Origin: an uncultured Bacilli bacterium
Lineage (GTDB): Bacteria; Bacillota_I; Bacilli_A; RF39; UBA660
DNA: 10,075 nt
Assembly (NCBI GenBank): GCA_934149465.1
Contig: CAKPEZ010000016.1
Coordinates: 1-10,075 of the forward strand
Direction of reading: 5' to 3'
Positions 1-6,425 of the stretch are shown piece after piece. Each line of letters opens with the position of its first letter. Positions within the stretch are counted from its first letter, which is position 1. Position numbers and translations under genes: made by a program. The notes beneath the pieces are model-generated. The model worked only from the letters and a program-made list of their open reading frames with translations. It searched no databases and was not told the origin of the DNA.

Positions 1-73
1 GGGGATTAGTTAAATGGTATAATAATGGTCTCCAAAACCACTGTTGGGAGTTCGATTCTCTCATCCCCTGCCA
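1..73 (+). tRNA. tRNA-Trp (CCA), missing one 5' base
   Basis: The T arm (gggag, loop ttcgatt, ctctc) ends at 62 and is followed by the 3' acceptor strand atcccct (63-69), discriminator G (70) and an encoded CCA (71-73). Pairing requires a 5' strand of aggggat, but the window opens at ggggat, so the first base lies just outside. The anticodon loop is 30-36 (ctccaaa) with anticodon CCA at 32-34, which reads UGG (Trp). The outermost anticodon-stem pair (A25, C41) is mismatched. Confidence 0.95.
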
Positions 74-87
74 TTTTTTAGAAAGTT

Positions 88-121
88 AAGCTTGATATTA
101 CCGATATCAAGCTTTTATTTT
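88..121 (+). terminator. Rho-independent terminator after tRNA-Trp
   Basis: A perfect 11-bp stem (AAGCTTGATAT at 88-98, ATATCAAGCTT at 104-114) closes a five-base loop and is followed by the T-rich run ttattt. It ends the tRNA transcript. Confidence 0.85.
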
Positions 122-171
122 GAAAATTTATAAACTTATTATTATTAAGTATTTTAAAGTATATTAATTTA

Positions 172-180
172 TGATATTAT
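172..180 (+). promoter_or_regulatory. Predicted extended -10 promoter for the gene at 205
   Basis: TGA followed by TATTAT (175-180) resembles an extended -10 element. The -35 region is weak (TTTTAA at 152-157, 17-bp spacer). Transcription would start near 187, directly before the AAAGGAG ribosome-binding site at 189-195. In DNA this AT-rich the call is tentative. Confidence 0.4.
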
Positions 181-204
181 TTATATAGAAAGGAGTTTTC
201 ATTT

Positions 205-597
205 ATGTACGATTTTGATTACTATACACCAAATTCTAGTTTAGCTGGCTCAATGGTATGGACTATTGTTTCAGTAATTCTAGCAATAATTGGAGGAATT
301 CTAGTATATGTTTTATTTGTTCAGAAGAAGGATAAACTAAACAATAAATTTCTAGTTTGGTTAAAAGATTTCTTAAGTTTCAAAAATTTATTACTAGAAA
401 CAATCTTAAAAGTTACATATATTATTCTAGCAATTTTTATAACCTTGTCTTCATTTAATATGATTGGCATTAATTTCTTTGCCTTCTTATTATATTTGAT
501 TATTGGTAATGTTGTTTTGAGAATAATATATGAAGGATCAATTATGTTATTAATGATTTGGAAAAACACTTCAGAAATTAATAAAAAATTAAAATAA
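205..597 (+). CDS. Small membrane protein, DUF4282-like
   Basis: The product is a 130-residue integral membrane protein with about three hydrophobic segments (near residues 15-40, 66-85 and 90-118). The pattern FLSFKNLLLE followed by two helices and GNVVLRIIYE...IWKNTSEINKKLK recalls DUF4282, a family of unknown function that carries a similar R..YE signature in its last helix. I assign this by memory of the pattern only. The start is supported by AAAGGAG at 189-195, nine bases before ATG. The gene stands alone between two terminators, so it is probably monocistronic, although the next gene encodes another two-helix membrane protein. No catalytic residues are apparent, and a role in the cell envelope is inferred from topology only. 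Confidence 0.75.
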   Translation: MYDFDYYTPNSSLAGSMVWTIVSVILAIIGGILVYVLFVQKKDKLNNKFLVWLKDFLSFKNLLLETILKVTYIILAIFITLSSFNMIGINFFAFLLYLIIGNVVLRIIYEGSIMLLMIWKNTSEINKKLK

Positions 598-605
598 TGT
601 CATTT

Positions 606-636
606 AAAATCTAGCAGTTAACTGCTAGATTTTTAT
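606..636 (+). terminator. Rho-independent terminator after the gene at 205-597
   Basis: A 12-bp perfect stem (AAAATCTAGCAG at 606-617, CTGCTAGATTTT at 622-633) closes a TTAA loop and runs into a T-rich tail. The A-rich 5' arm makes it potentially active on both strands. Confidence 0.85.
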
Positions 637-646
637 TTAGTTAGTA

Positions 647-655
647 TGATATAAT
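647..655 (+). promoter_or_regulatory. Extended -10 promoter for the gene at 675
   Basis: TGA plus a consensus TATAAT (650-655) forms an extended -10. No good -35 is visible because the expected position overlaps the preceding terminator. Transcription would start near 662, just downstream of the ATG at 660, which rules that ATG out as the start and puts the AAAGGAG site (663-669) at the mRNA 5' end. Confidence 0.55.
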
Positions 656-674
656 TATAATGAAAGGAGTAAAA

Positions 675-1391
675 ATGGAAGAAGGAAAATATTTAAACGA
701 AGAAAATTATCAAAAAAGTAAGAAGAAAATTATTGCATTATCAATTGTTATATTAGTTATTGGCCTACTATTAGGAGGAAGTCTAATTGCTACTGGAATT
801 TTAAAAAATATTAACGTTGATAATAAACCTTCTCAAGAAGCAGATATTCAAACTAAGCTAACTGAAGAAGAAAACTATTTAAAAGAACTAAAGCAATCTC
901 TAGAAAATAAAGGAATCAAGTATGATAACTTTGCAAAATATACTGATGGAGAAACCTATGATTTAAAAGTAATAACAAACGCTATGGATCCTAGCTTTAG
1001 TTATTGTAGTTTTGATGAATATAAAAATAATTCTTATACTAAGAAATATTGTTCTTTAAAAGCAGAATTAGCTGATATTAATGATAGCTTTAATCGTGAT
1101 TTCAAAAAAATGGATAGTATTCCATTATTTATGATTGGTGGTTTTATAATTATTGCTTCTATTATGATATCTCTTTCTATTTATAGTTTTGCTAAGAGAA
1201 GAGAAATAATTGCTTTTGGTACTCAACAAGTAATGCCTGTTGTACAAGAAGGAGTGGAAAAAATGGCTCCTACTACTGGAAAAGTTGGTAAAACTATTGC
1301 AAAAGAAATGGCTCCAGCTTATGGAGAATTTGCTAAAGAAATTGCTAAAGGAATAAAAGAAGGATTAAATAGCGATAAAAAAGATAACTAA
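675..1391 (+). CDS. Two-helix membrane protein with repeated C-terminal tail, function unknown
   Basis: The product has 238 residues: a short charged N-terminus, a transmembrane helix at about 19-43, a 105-residue extracytoplasmic segment with a possible coiled coil (about 58-80) and two cysteines (C111, C126) that could form a disulfide, a second helix at about 150-172, and a basic cytoplasmic tail. The tail carries two adjacent 15-residue units (196-210 and 211-225) sharing M-A-P-x-x-G-x-x-x-K-x-I-A-K. The start at 675 is chosen because AAAGGAG (663-669) sits five bases upstream; an in-frame ATG at 660 lies before that site and probably before the transcription start. I do not recognise the family. 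Similar tails with a KEIAKGIKEGL ending are, as I recall, found in Bacillota proteins that also carry zinc ribbons, but no zinc ribbon is present here. Confidence 0.8.
   Translation: MEEGKYLNEENYQKSKKKIIALSIVILVIGLLLGGSLIATGILKNINVDNKPSQEADIQTKLTEEENYLKELKQSLENKGIKYDNFAKYTDGETYDLKVITNAMDPSFSYCSFDEYKNNSYTKKYCSLKAELADINDSFNRDFKKMDSIPLFMIGGFIIIASIMISLSIYSFAKRREIIAFGTQQVMPVVQEGVEKMAPTTGKVGKTIAKEMAPAYGEFAKEIAKGIKEGLNSDKKDN
1260..1349 (+). repeat. Tandem 15-residue coding repeat in the C-terminal tail
   Basis: Two back-to-back 45-bp units encode K-MAPTTGKVGKTIAK and E-MAPAYGEFAKEIAK. They share M, A, P, G, K, I, A and K at matching positions. The pattern suggests a duplicated amphipathic helix. 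Confidence 0.65.
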
Positions 1392-1416
1392 AAACAAGCA
1401 AAATTAGCTTGTTTTT
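1391..1416. terminator. Bidirectional terminator between convergent genes
   Basis: The 9-bp stem AAAACAAGC (1391-1399) / GCTTGTTTT (1407-1415) has T-rich sequence on both outgoing strands. It ends the plus gene at 1391 and the minus VanZ-RDD gene, whose stop codon (1404-1406) lies in the loop and whose last codons form one arm. Confidence 0.8.
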
Positions 1417-2495
1417 ATTGTGCTTATTAATTTAGTCTTGCTTATTTTTTCATAAAGCATTTCTTTTTTAGTAAATAAATATTTTAGAAATTCAAAGAAA
1501 TAAAAGAAAATTATTCCTATAAAATAAAATCCTCCTATTATTTTAATAATAACATTATTTCCTAAAATAAATATTATTTTATATATTATATAAGGAATTA
1601 CTATATATAATCCTATAAAGATTATTCTTCTTATAATTAAGCTTTGATAATTTCCTTCATTTTGATAATTTACTACTTTCATATTTAAAAACTTTTCTCC
1701 TAATGTACTATTATTCAAAAAAAGTGGAATAAGAAAATAATAAATTCCTATTACTACAAACATAAGATACTTAGGATCACTTAATATCAATTTAATAGGA
1801 AAATCTATTAATGCACATAAAAATAAATCTAGGATAAAGGAAACAGTCCTTTTCAATCCCGAAATGTTTTTTCCCTTTTCTAAAGCTTTTTTCTCAATTT
1901 TTTCTCTTTCTGGAAGTATTTTTAACCAAGGCTTACATAATAGATAACCAACAACTCCACCTAATGTATTTAATATTAAATCATCTACATCAAACAATCT
2001 ATATCCTCTAGGATAAATAAAATATAAACCACTTAATTGAGTTAATTCAAAGAAAAGACTAAGTAAAAAAGAAGATAACGCTATCTTTTTTAAATCAAAT
2101 TTTAAATAATATTTTAAGAAAAATCCAAACGGAACTGTTAATAAAATATTAAATAATGGTACATAAAAATATGATTCTTTTAATACACCAAAATAAGTAT
2201 TTATATTTTTGATATCAAAAGAAGAATTTTTTATAAAATCAACTATAAACATAAAAGGCACTAACTGAGTCCTAGGAGTTTTTAATAGAGCAACTTCTCT
2301 AATAGTAGGAAGTGGTAATATTACCAAAAAGTAGGCACAAATAAGATATAATATAAACAAATACAAAATAAAACTTTTATATACAGATATTGAACCAAAT
2401 TTATGATATTCTACTAAAATAAAAGGAAATGTAAATAAAAAAGCAACTAAAGGAAAAAAGATAATTGCATATTTAATTATTTCTAAATATTTCAT
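1404..2495 (-). CDS. VanZ-RDD fusion membrane protein
   Basis: The product is 363 residues with many membrane segments. Residues about 40-190 form a VanZ-like domain: PLPTIREVALLKTPRTQLVPF (60-81), the F-E-L-T-Q motif (149-153) and RLFDVDDLILNTLGG (166-180) are characteristic. Residues about 213-350 form an RDD domain (R216, D223, then STLGEKFLNMKVV at 263-275). VanZ proteins are known from glycopeptide (teicoplanin) resistance and related antibiotic resistance with an unclear mechanism; RDD domains are membrane modules, some linked to ion transport. AAAGGAG at 2506-2512, ten bases before ATG, supports the start. It follows the permease stop by 19 bases, so it is the last gene of the ABC-transporter operon, and the context suggests a part in envelope-antibiotic protection. 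Its final codons lie in the terminator. Confidence 0.9.
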   Translation of the reverse strand: MKYLEIIKYAIIFFPLVAFLFTFPFILVEYHKFGSISVYKSFILYLFILYLICAYFLVILPLPTIREVALLKTPRTQLVPFMFIVDFIKNSSFDIKNINTYFGVLKESYFYVPLFNILLTVPFGFFLKYYLKFDLKKIALSSFLLSLFFELTQLSGLYFIYPRGYRLFDVDDLILNTLGGVVGYLLCKPWLKILPEREKIEKKALEKGKNISGLKRTVSFILDLFLCALIDFPIKLILSDPKYLMFVVIGIYYFLIPLFLNNSTLGEKFLNMKVVNYQNEGNYQSLIIRRIIFIGLYIVIPYIIYKIIFILGNNVIIKIIGGFYFIGIIFFYFFEFLKYLFTKKEMLYEKISKTKLISTIKTS

Positions 2496-2514
2496 AAAAT
2501 CACTTCTCCTTTAG

Positions 2515-4530
2515 TTATTTTTCTCTAATAATATTTTTACTACATAGATAAGTTGTTATAAAATAGCTACCATATATTAATATTATAAATAATGCTGTTG
2601 TAAAAACAGATAATAAATTAAATTCAACTCCTGCAGTCTTTAAAATTATATTACAAAACATTATTCCAAATACTGAATGAATAATTGCTAAGAATAATGG
2701 AAAAGCAAAAAATACAGCAATTTGTATAAATAATGCTTTATTAATTTTTTCTTCATCTGCACCTATTCTCTTTAAAATTCTAAATTTTTCTACATTATCA
2801 CTTGACTCAGATAATTCTTTTAAAGCTAGAATAGCAGCACACGATATTAAAAAGATTATTCCTAAATATAAGCCTATAAATATAACGAGTGCTCCAAGTC
2901 CAACTGCTGATTCTTCAATATCTTTCTTGGTATTTATGGATAAAAATGCTTCTTTTGATAGATCATTTTTTATTATTTGATTAAACTTTTCTTCAAGTTC
3001 ATCTTTATCTCCATTATAATCTGCGATTAAATAAGACTTATTCATTTTGGCATTTTCTAGGGCATTATCTGGTAATACTATAAATCCAATTTCTACTTCA
3101 TTTCCTGACATTTCATAAAATCCTGAAATTGCTTTAGAATACTTAGGAAAATACTCTTTATTATCAAGAACAATTTTAGTATTCATTTTTAACGCTTCCT
3201 CTTTTAATGTAAGCATATTTTTGTAATTACCTACTAAAGCATATTCATTATCTTTAAGATGAACTTTTTTTAGATTAAAACTATCTGCTACATTATTATA
3301 ATCACTGTTTTTCATTAATAAAACATTATCATCATACATCAAAAATTTATCTTTTTTCTTTGCTATTTCATAATAATCGCCAAGAGTAGTTTTTAAAGTA
3401 ATATTTTCATCCGAATATAAAGAGAATTCTACTATATTTTTTAAGTATTTTTGATAATCAATATCATATTTTGAAAATACCTCTGTTACAGTCAGTTTAG
3501 CATTATCTTCTTCATCTAAATGAATAGATTTTCCTATTTCAATATCTCTTGGAACATAGTCTATTAAGTTTTTATTTAAAGAGTTTTTCATTGATAAAGA
3601 ACTTGATAAAATACATATTGTTATAAATAACATTAAACATATTATCGTTACTGAAAAAACAGTTGTATTTATTTTACTACTTATTTGTTTTACCGTAAAG
3701 CTATTTAAATCCTTGTAATAAAGATTTTTATTTTTCTTTAATATTTTTAAGATTAATCCTGATAATGACCAAAATATTAAGAAAGTTGATAATAATCCTA
3801 ATACAATAGGAACTAGTATTTGCATTCCATTTAATAATTTTTCAAAATTTATTGTAACAGAATAATAAGAATAACTAAGAATGCAAATAGATATTATAAA
3901 TATAATAGTACAAACTACGGAATTTTTAAGTTTCACCTTCTCTGATTTTTTATTACTTTGTAATAAATCAATAAGTTTATTCTTACTAATGCTAATGGTA
4001 TTAAAAAGCATAACAACTAAATACATAATTCCAAAATAAATTAAAGTTTTCATAAAAGATGATTGAGAAAAGACAAAAGTAAAATTAGATAGATCTGCTC
4101 TAAACATATTTGCTACTATTACACTCATTATTTGAGAAAGAAATACACCTAATAGAAGTCCAACAGATAATGAAATAATTCCTATAAAAAGCATTTCTAA
4201 AAATAATATTAATGATATTCTACTTTTACTCATTCCAAGTGTTAAATAGATTGCAAATTCTTTTTTTCTTCTCTTCATCAAAAATTTATTTGCATATATA
4301 ATTAAAAATGCTAATACTATTGTGACAAATACACTAACACCAGACAGTATATTAGTCATAAGCTTAATAATTTCATCTGTTCTTTTGGAAATATTAAGCA
4401 TAGCAGTTTGACTATCTATAGCATTAAATACGTAAAATATTGCAACTCCTAATATAATAGTTAAAAAATAAATAGCATAGTCTTTAAAACTTTTCTTAAT
4501 ATTCTTTATCGCCAAATTAAAGAGCATCAT
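2515..4530 (-). CDS. bceB: BceB-type ABC transporter permease (FtsX-like)
   Basis: The product is a 671-residue permease of the peptide-antibiotic exporter/detoxification family. From residue 1 the start MMLFNLAIKNIKKSFKDYAIYFLT is typical of BceB proteins. About ten helices are visible: seven up to residue 312, a large extracytoplasmic domain at about 313-540, and three more (about 543-570, 599-622, 640-662). FtsX domains cover about 60-190 and 545-665. In this family the large domain contacts the peptide or its lipid II-cycle target, and the permease also signals to the partner kinase. The frame opens further upstream at a TTG (4545), but family alignment favours ATG 4530 or 4527; the only possible ribosome-binding sequence nearby is a GGGGGCG stretch. 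The gene overlaps the ATPase gene by 14 bases, implying coupled translation. The symbol denotes family membership; the drug specificity is unknown. Confidence 0.93.
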   Translation of the reverse strand: MMLFNLAIKNIKKSFKDYAIYFLTIILGVAIFYVFNAIDSQTAMLNISKRTDEIIKLMTNILSGVSVFVTIVLAFLIIYANKFLMKRRKKEFAIYLTLGMSKSRISLILFLEMLFIGIISLSVGLLLGVFLSQIMSVIVANMFRADLSNFTFVFSQSSFMKTLIYFGIMYLVVMLFNTISISKNKLIDLLQSNKKSEKVKLKNSVVCTIIFIISICILSYSYYSVTINFEKLLNGMQILVPIVLGLLSTFLIFWSLSGLILKILKKNKNLYYKDLNSFTVKQISSKINTTVFSVTIICLMLFITICILSSSLSMKNSLNKNLIDYVPRDIEIGKSIHLDEEDNAKLTVTEVFSKYDIDYQKYLKNIVEFSLYSDENITLKTTLGDYYEIAKKKDKFLMYDDNVLLMKNSDYNNVADSFNLKKVHLKDNEYALVGNYKNMLTLKEEALKMNTKIVLDNKEYFPKYSKAISGFYEMSGNEVEIGFIVLPDNALENAKMNKSYLIADYNGDKDELEEKFNQIIKNDLSKEAFLSINTKKDIEESAVGLGALVIFIGLYLGIIFLISCAAILALKELSESSDNVEKFRILKRIGADEEKINKALFIQIAVFFAFPLFLAIIHSVFGIMFCNIILKTAGVEFNLLSVFTTALFIILIYGSYFITTYLCSKNIIREK

Positions 4531-5284
4531 TAAGATCGCCCCCAAGCAACGTTACTACATCAATAATTTTATCAAAGAATTCTTTTCTACTATCATCACC
4601 TTTATTTATTTCACTAAATATTTTTCCATCTTTAATAAAAATAACTCTTGAAGCATAACTTGCTGTAAAAGCATCATGAGTGACCATCAAAATAGTAGCA
4701 TTGTTATTCTCGTTTAAATACTTAAATTTTTCTAACAACATTTTTGCTGATTTAGAATCTAGTGCTCCTGTTGGTTCATCTGCTAGTATTAATTTAGGAT
4801 TAGTTACAATCGCTCTTGCGGATGCTATTCTTTGTTTTTCTCCTCCACTCATTTGGTATGGATATTTATTAAGGATCTTTTTTATATCTAATTCTTCTGC
4901 TACTTTCTTGACTCTCTTTTCTATCTCATTAGCTTTAATATTTAAAATAGATAAAGCTAAAGCAATATTTTCATAACCAGTAAGAGTATCAAGAAGATTA
5001 AAATCTTGAAAAATAAATCCTAATTCTTCACGTCTAAATTTATTTAAAGCTTTTCCACTCAAAGTAGTAATATCTATTTTTCCTATGTAGATATGACCAG
5101 AACTAACTTTATCAATTGTAGATATACAGTTAAGAAGTGTAGTTTTTCCACTACCGGATGCTCCCATAATCGCGACAAATTCACCATTTGCAACATTAAA
5201 CGAAATATCATTTAGTGCTTTTGTTAACGATGATTTACTTCCATAATATTTTTCAATACGTTTTATTTGTAATACATCATTCAT
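4517..5284 (-). CDS. bceA: BceA-type ABC transporter ATPase
   Basis: The product is a 255-residue nucleotide-binding subunit. It has Walker A GASGSGKTT (41-49), Q-loop Q93, signature MSGGEKQR (145-152), Walker B LILADE (165-170), D-loop ALDS (174-177) and H-loop H203. The C-terminal FFDKIIDVVTLLGGDLNDAL ending is typical of BceA rather than LolD/MacB. It pairs with the overlapping permease downstream to power removal of, or protection from, peptide antibiotics that bind lipid II-cycle intermediates. ATG 5284 is the only usable start because an in-frame TAA lies two codons upstream (5290-5288). Yet no ribosome-binding site lies next to it: the strong AAAGGAGGAG is at 5332-5323, 38 bases away. 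A hairpin and an 11-codon frame occupy the gap. The promoter and a BceR-type operator lie further upstream. Confidence 0.95.
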   Translation of the reverse strand: MNDVLQIKRIEKYYGSKSSLTKALNDISFNVANGEFVAIMGASGSGKTTLLNCISTIDKVSSGHIYIGKIDITTLSGKALNKFRREELGFIFQDFNLLDTLTGYENIALALSILNIKANEIEKRVKKVAEELDIKKILNKYPYQMSGGEKQRIASARAIVTNPKLILADEPTGALDSKSAKMLLEKFKYLNENNNATILMVTHDAFTASYASRVIFIKDGKIFSEINKGDDSRKEFFDKIIDVVTLLGGDLNDAL

Positions 5285-5312
5285 ACTTTAATGCGCTAAT
5301 CAACCTAATCAA
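5277..5312 (-). CDS. Possible 11-codon leader peptide before the ABC ATPase gene
   Basis: A TTG at 5312-5310 lies ten bases after the strong AAAGGAGGAG site and opens a frame reading (M/L)IRLISALKYE. It ends in TGA at 5279-5277, just inside the ATPase gene, whose ATG is 5284-5282. If translated, it would explain the distant ribosome-binding site and couple translation into the ATPase. No independent evidence for translation exists, and a TTG start is a weak choice. Confidence 0.3.
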   Translation of the reverse strand: MIRLISALKYE

Positions 5313-5321
5313 GATTGATTA
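5297..5321 (-). promoter_or_regulatory. Leader hairpin between ribosome-binding site and ABC ATPase start
   Basis: On the minus strand TAATCAA (5321-5315) can pair with TTGATTA (5303-5297) across an 11-base loop. The stem can be extended by a T-G and a G-C pair. The loop itself contains another TTGATTA (5312-5306), so the repeat unit occurs twice, separated by GG. Folding would cut the effective distance between AAAGGAGGAG and ATG to about 13-15 bases. The same symmetry could instead be a DNA-binding site. Confidence 0.4.
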
Positions 5322-5340
5322 ACTCCTCCTTTCAATAATA

Positions 5341-5369
5341 ATTTTATCTAAGAAAGGACAACTTGTCAT
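5341..5369 (-). promoter_or_regulatory. Promoter of the ABC transporter-VanZ operon
   Basis: The -35 ATGACA (5369-5364) and -10 TAAAAT (5346-5341) each match five of six consensus bases and are separated by 17 bp. The predicted start is near 5334, two bases before the AAAGGAGGAG site. It lies just downstream of the BceR-type palindrome, as expected for an activated promoter. Confidence 0.7.
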
Positions 5370-5386
5370 TTGTTTAATATTGCTTT

Positions 5387-5406
5387 ACATTACAAATTTG
5401 TAATGT
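5387..5406. promoter_or_regulatory. BceR-type operator, perfect 20-bp palindrome
   Basis: ACATTACAAA/TTTGTAATGT is a perfect inverted repeat whose core TTACA-AATT-TGTAA (5390-5403) fits the TNACA-N4-TGTAA site known for BceR-like regulators. It abuts the kinase stop codon and lies 17 bp before the -35 of the transporter promoter. A further half-site, TTTGTAA, occurs at 5411-5417, 14 bp from the TTTGTAA of the palindrome. Binding by the regulator encoded at 6422-7081 is inferred. Confidence 0.75.
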
Positions 5407-6425
5407 TAACTTTGTAAATTATAAAAATCATTTTTAAAAAATGTAATATTAACGCACGTGTAATTATTAATTTCTGAATCTATACTAATAACATGCCCCA
5501 ATTTTTGACAAAGTTTATTTACAATATATAAGCCCATTCCAGTAGAAGAAGTAACTATTCTTCCGTTAGAACCTGTAAATGTTTTTTCAAATACTCTAGA
5601 TAAATCTGCTTTTTCTATTCCAATTCCATTATCTAAAATTGAAAGTACTATTTTATCACTATCTTCTTTTGCAGTTATTTTAATATAATTTTCTACTTTA
5701 TTATTATGGTATTTAATGCTATTATTAATAATTTGATTAATAATAAATTCTAGCCATTTAGAATCACTTAAAACTACAAAGTCAACATTTTCTACCATTA
5801 AATTTATCTTATTTTCCAATAAGTCATCTTTATTTCTTAATGCAGTTCTGCTAATAACTTTTTTTAATTCAACATTTTTTATAGAAAAATCCTTATTAGC
5901 TTCTTCCGAACGTACATAGTATAAAATTTGTTCAATATAATTATCTAATTTTCTAATTTGTTCTTCAAATGTTCGATCTATTTTATCTTTATTATTATGA
6001 CATTTTAACATTAAAGACATTAAAGGAATTTTAACTTCATGAATCCAAAGTTCTACATAATCTTTAAATTCATCAATACTATCCTCATATTCTTTTATAT
6101 GTTCAATCATTGATTTATCTATTTCATATAAGGTTTGATAAATAAGCTCTCCCTCATAATAATTGGGTTTATTTATAGTTTCTAAGACTAAATATTTTTT
6201 ATCAAGTCTATTAGTATTATTTAAAAGTTCATTATAAAATTTTCTTCTTCTAAAATATTCACCTATTAAAATTGCTAACATTAACACAATTAAAATTAAT
6301 TCACATAAAATAATAAGTGCTATATTGATTTTAAATATCATTAATAAACTAAAAATCAAAAAATAGCTTAATAAAGTTAAAATAATTGCTAATTTATATT
6401 CATTTAAATACTTCTTAAAACTCAT
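5406..6425 (-). CDS. bceS: BceS-type intramembrane-sensing histidine kinase
   Basis: The product has 339 residues. Two helices near the N-terminus (about 13-31 and 35-55) are joined by only a few residues, the hallmark of intramembrane-sensing kinases that have no sensor domain and receive the signal from a BceAB transporter. The phosphoacceptor is H129 in YVELWIHEVKIPL; the N-box is IINQIINNSIKY (228-239), G1 is DNGIGI (265-270), the F-box is RVFEKTF (277-283) and G2 is TGMGLYI (295-301). Its ATG overlaps the regulator's TGA as ATGA (6422-6425), so the two are translationally coupled. No terminator separates it from the ATPase gene, so read-through into the transporter genes is possible in addition to their own promoter. 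Confidence 0.94.
   Translation of the reverse strand: MSFKKYLNEYKLAIILTLLSYFLIFSLLMIFKINIALIILCELILIVLMLAILIGEYFRRRKFYNELLNNTNRLDKKYLVLETINKPNYYEGELIYQTLYEIDKSMIEHIKEYEDSIDEFKDYVELWIHEVKIPLMSLMLKCHNNKDKIDRTFEEQIRKLDNYIEQILYYVRSEEANKDFSIKNVELKKVISRTALRNKDDLLENKINLMVENVDFVVLSDSKWLEFIINQIINNSIKYHNNKVENYIKITAKEDSDKIVLSILDNGIGIEKADLSRVFEKTFTGSNGRIVTSSTGMGLYIVNKLCQKLGHVISIDSEINNYTCVNITFFKNDFYNLQS

Noticed and set aside
321..569. Minus-strand open frame inside the first membrane-protein gene
   Set aside because: It is an antisense shadow of a plus-strand gene that has a good ribosome-binding site and terminator.
660..674. In-frame ATG at 660 as the start of the 675-1391 gene
   Set aside because: It lies before the AAAGGAG site and probably upstream of the transcription start set by TATAAT at 650-655.
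4531..4545. TTG start five codons upstream for the permease
   Set aside because: Family members start at the MxLFxLAxKN sequence, and a TTG with no clear ribosome-binding site is less likely than ATG 4530 or 4527.
4680..4976. Plus-strand open frame across the ABC ATPase gene
   Set aside because: It is antisense to a clear ABC ATPase with all motifs, and has no ribosome-binding site or family similarity.
5387..5406. The 20-bp palindrome as a terminator of the kinase gene
   Set aside because: No T run follows on the minus strand (AAAGCAATATT follows), and it fits a BceR-type operator next to a promoter.
6422..6425. Mycoplasma-type reassignment of TGA to Trp, suggested by the extreme AT content
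   Set aside because: TGA serves as the stop of the response regulator gene in an ATGA overlap, Trp positions use TGG, and the spore-coat genes point to an endospore former.
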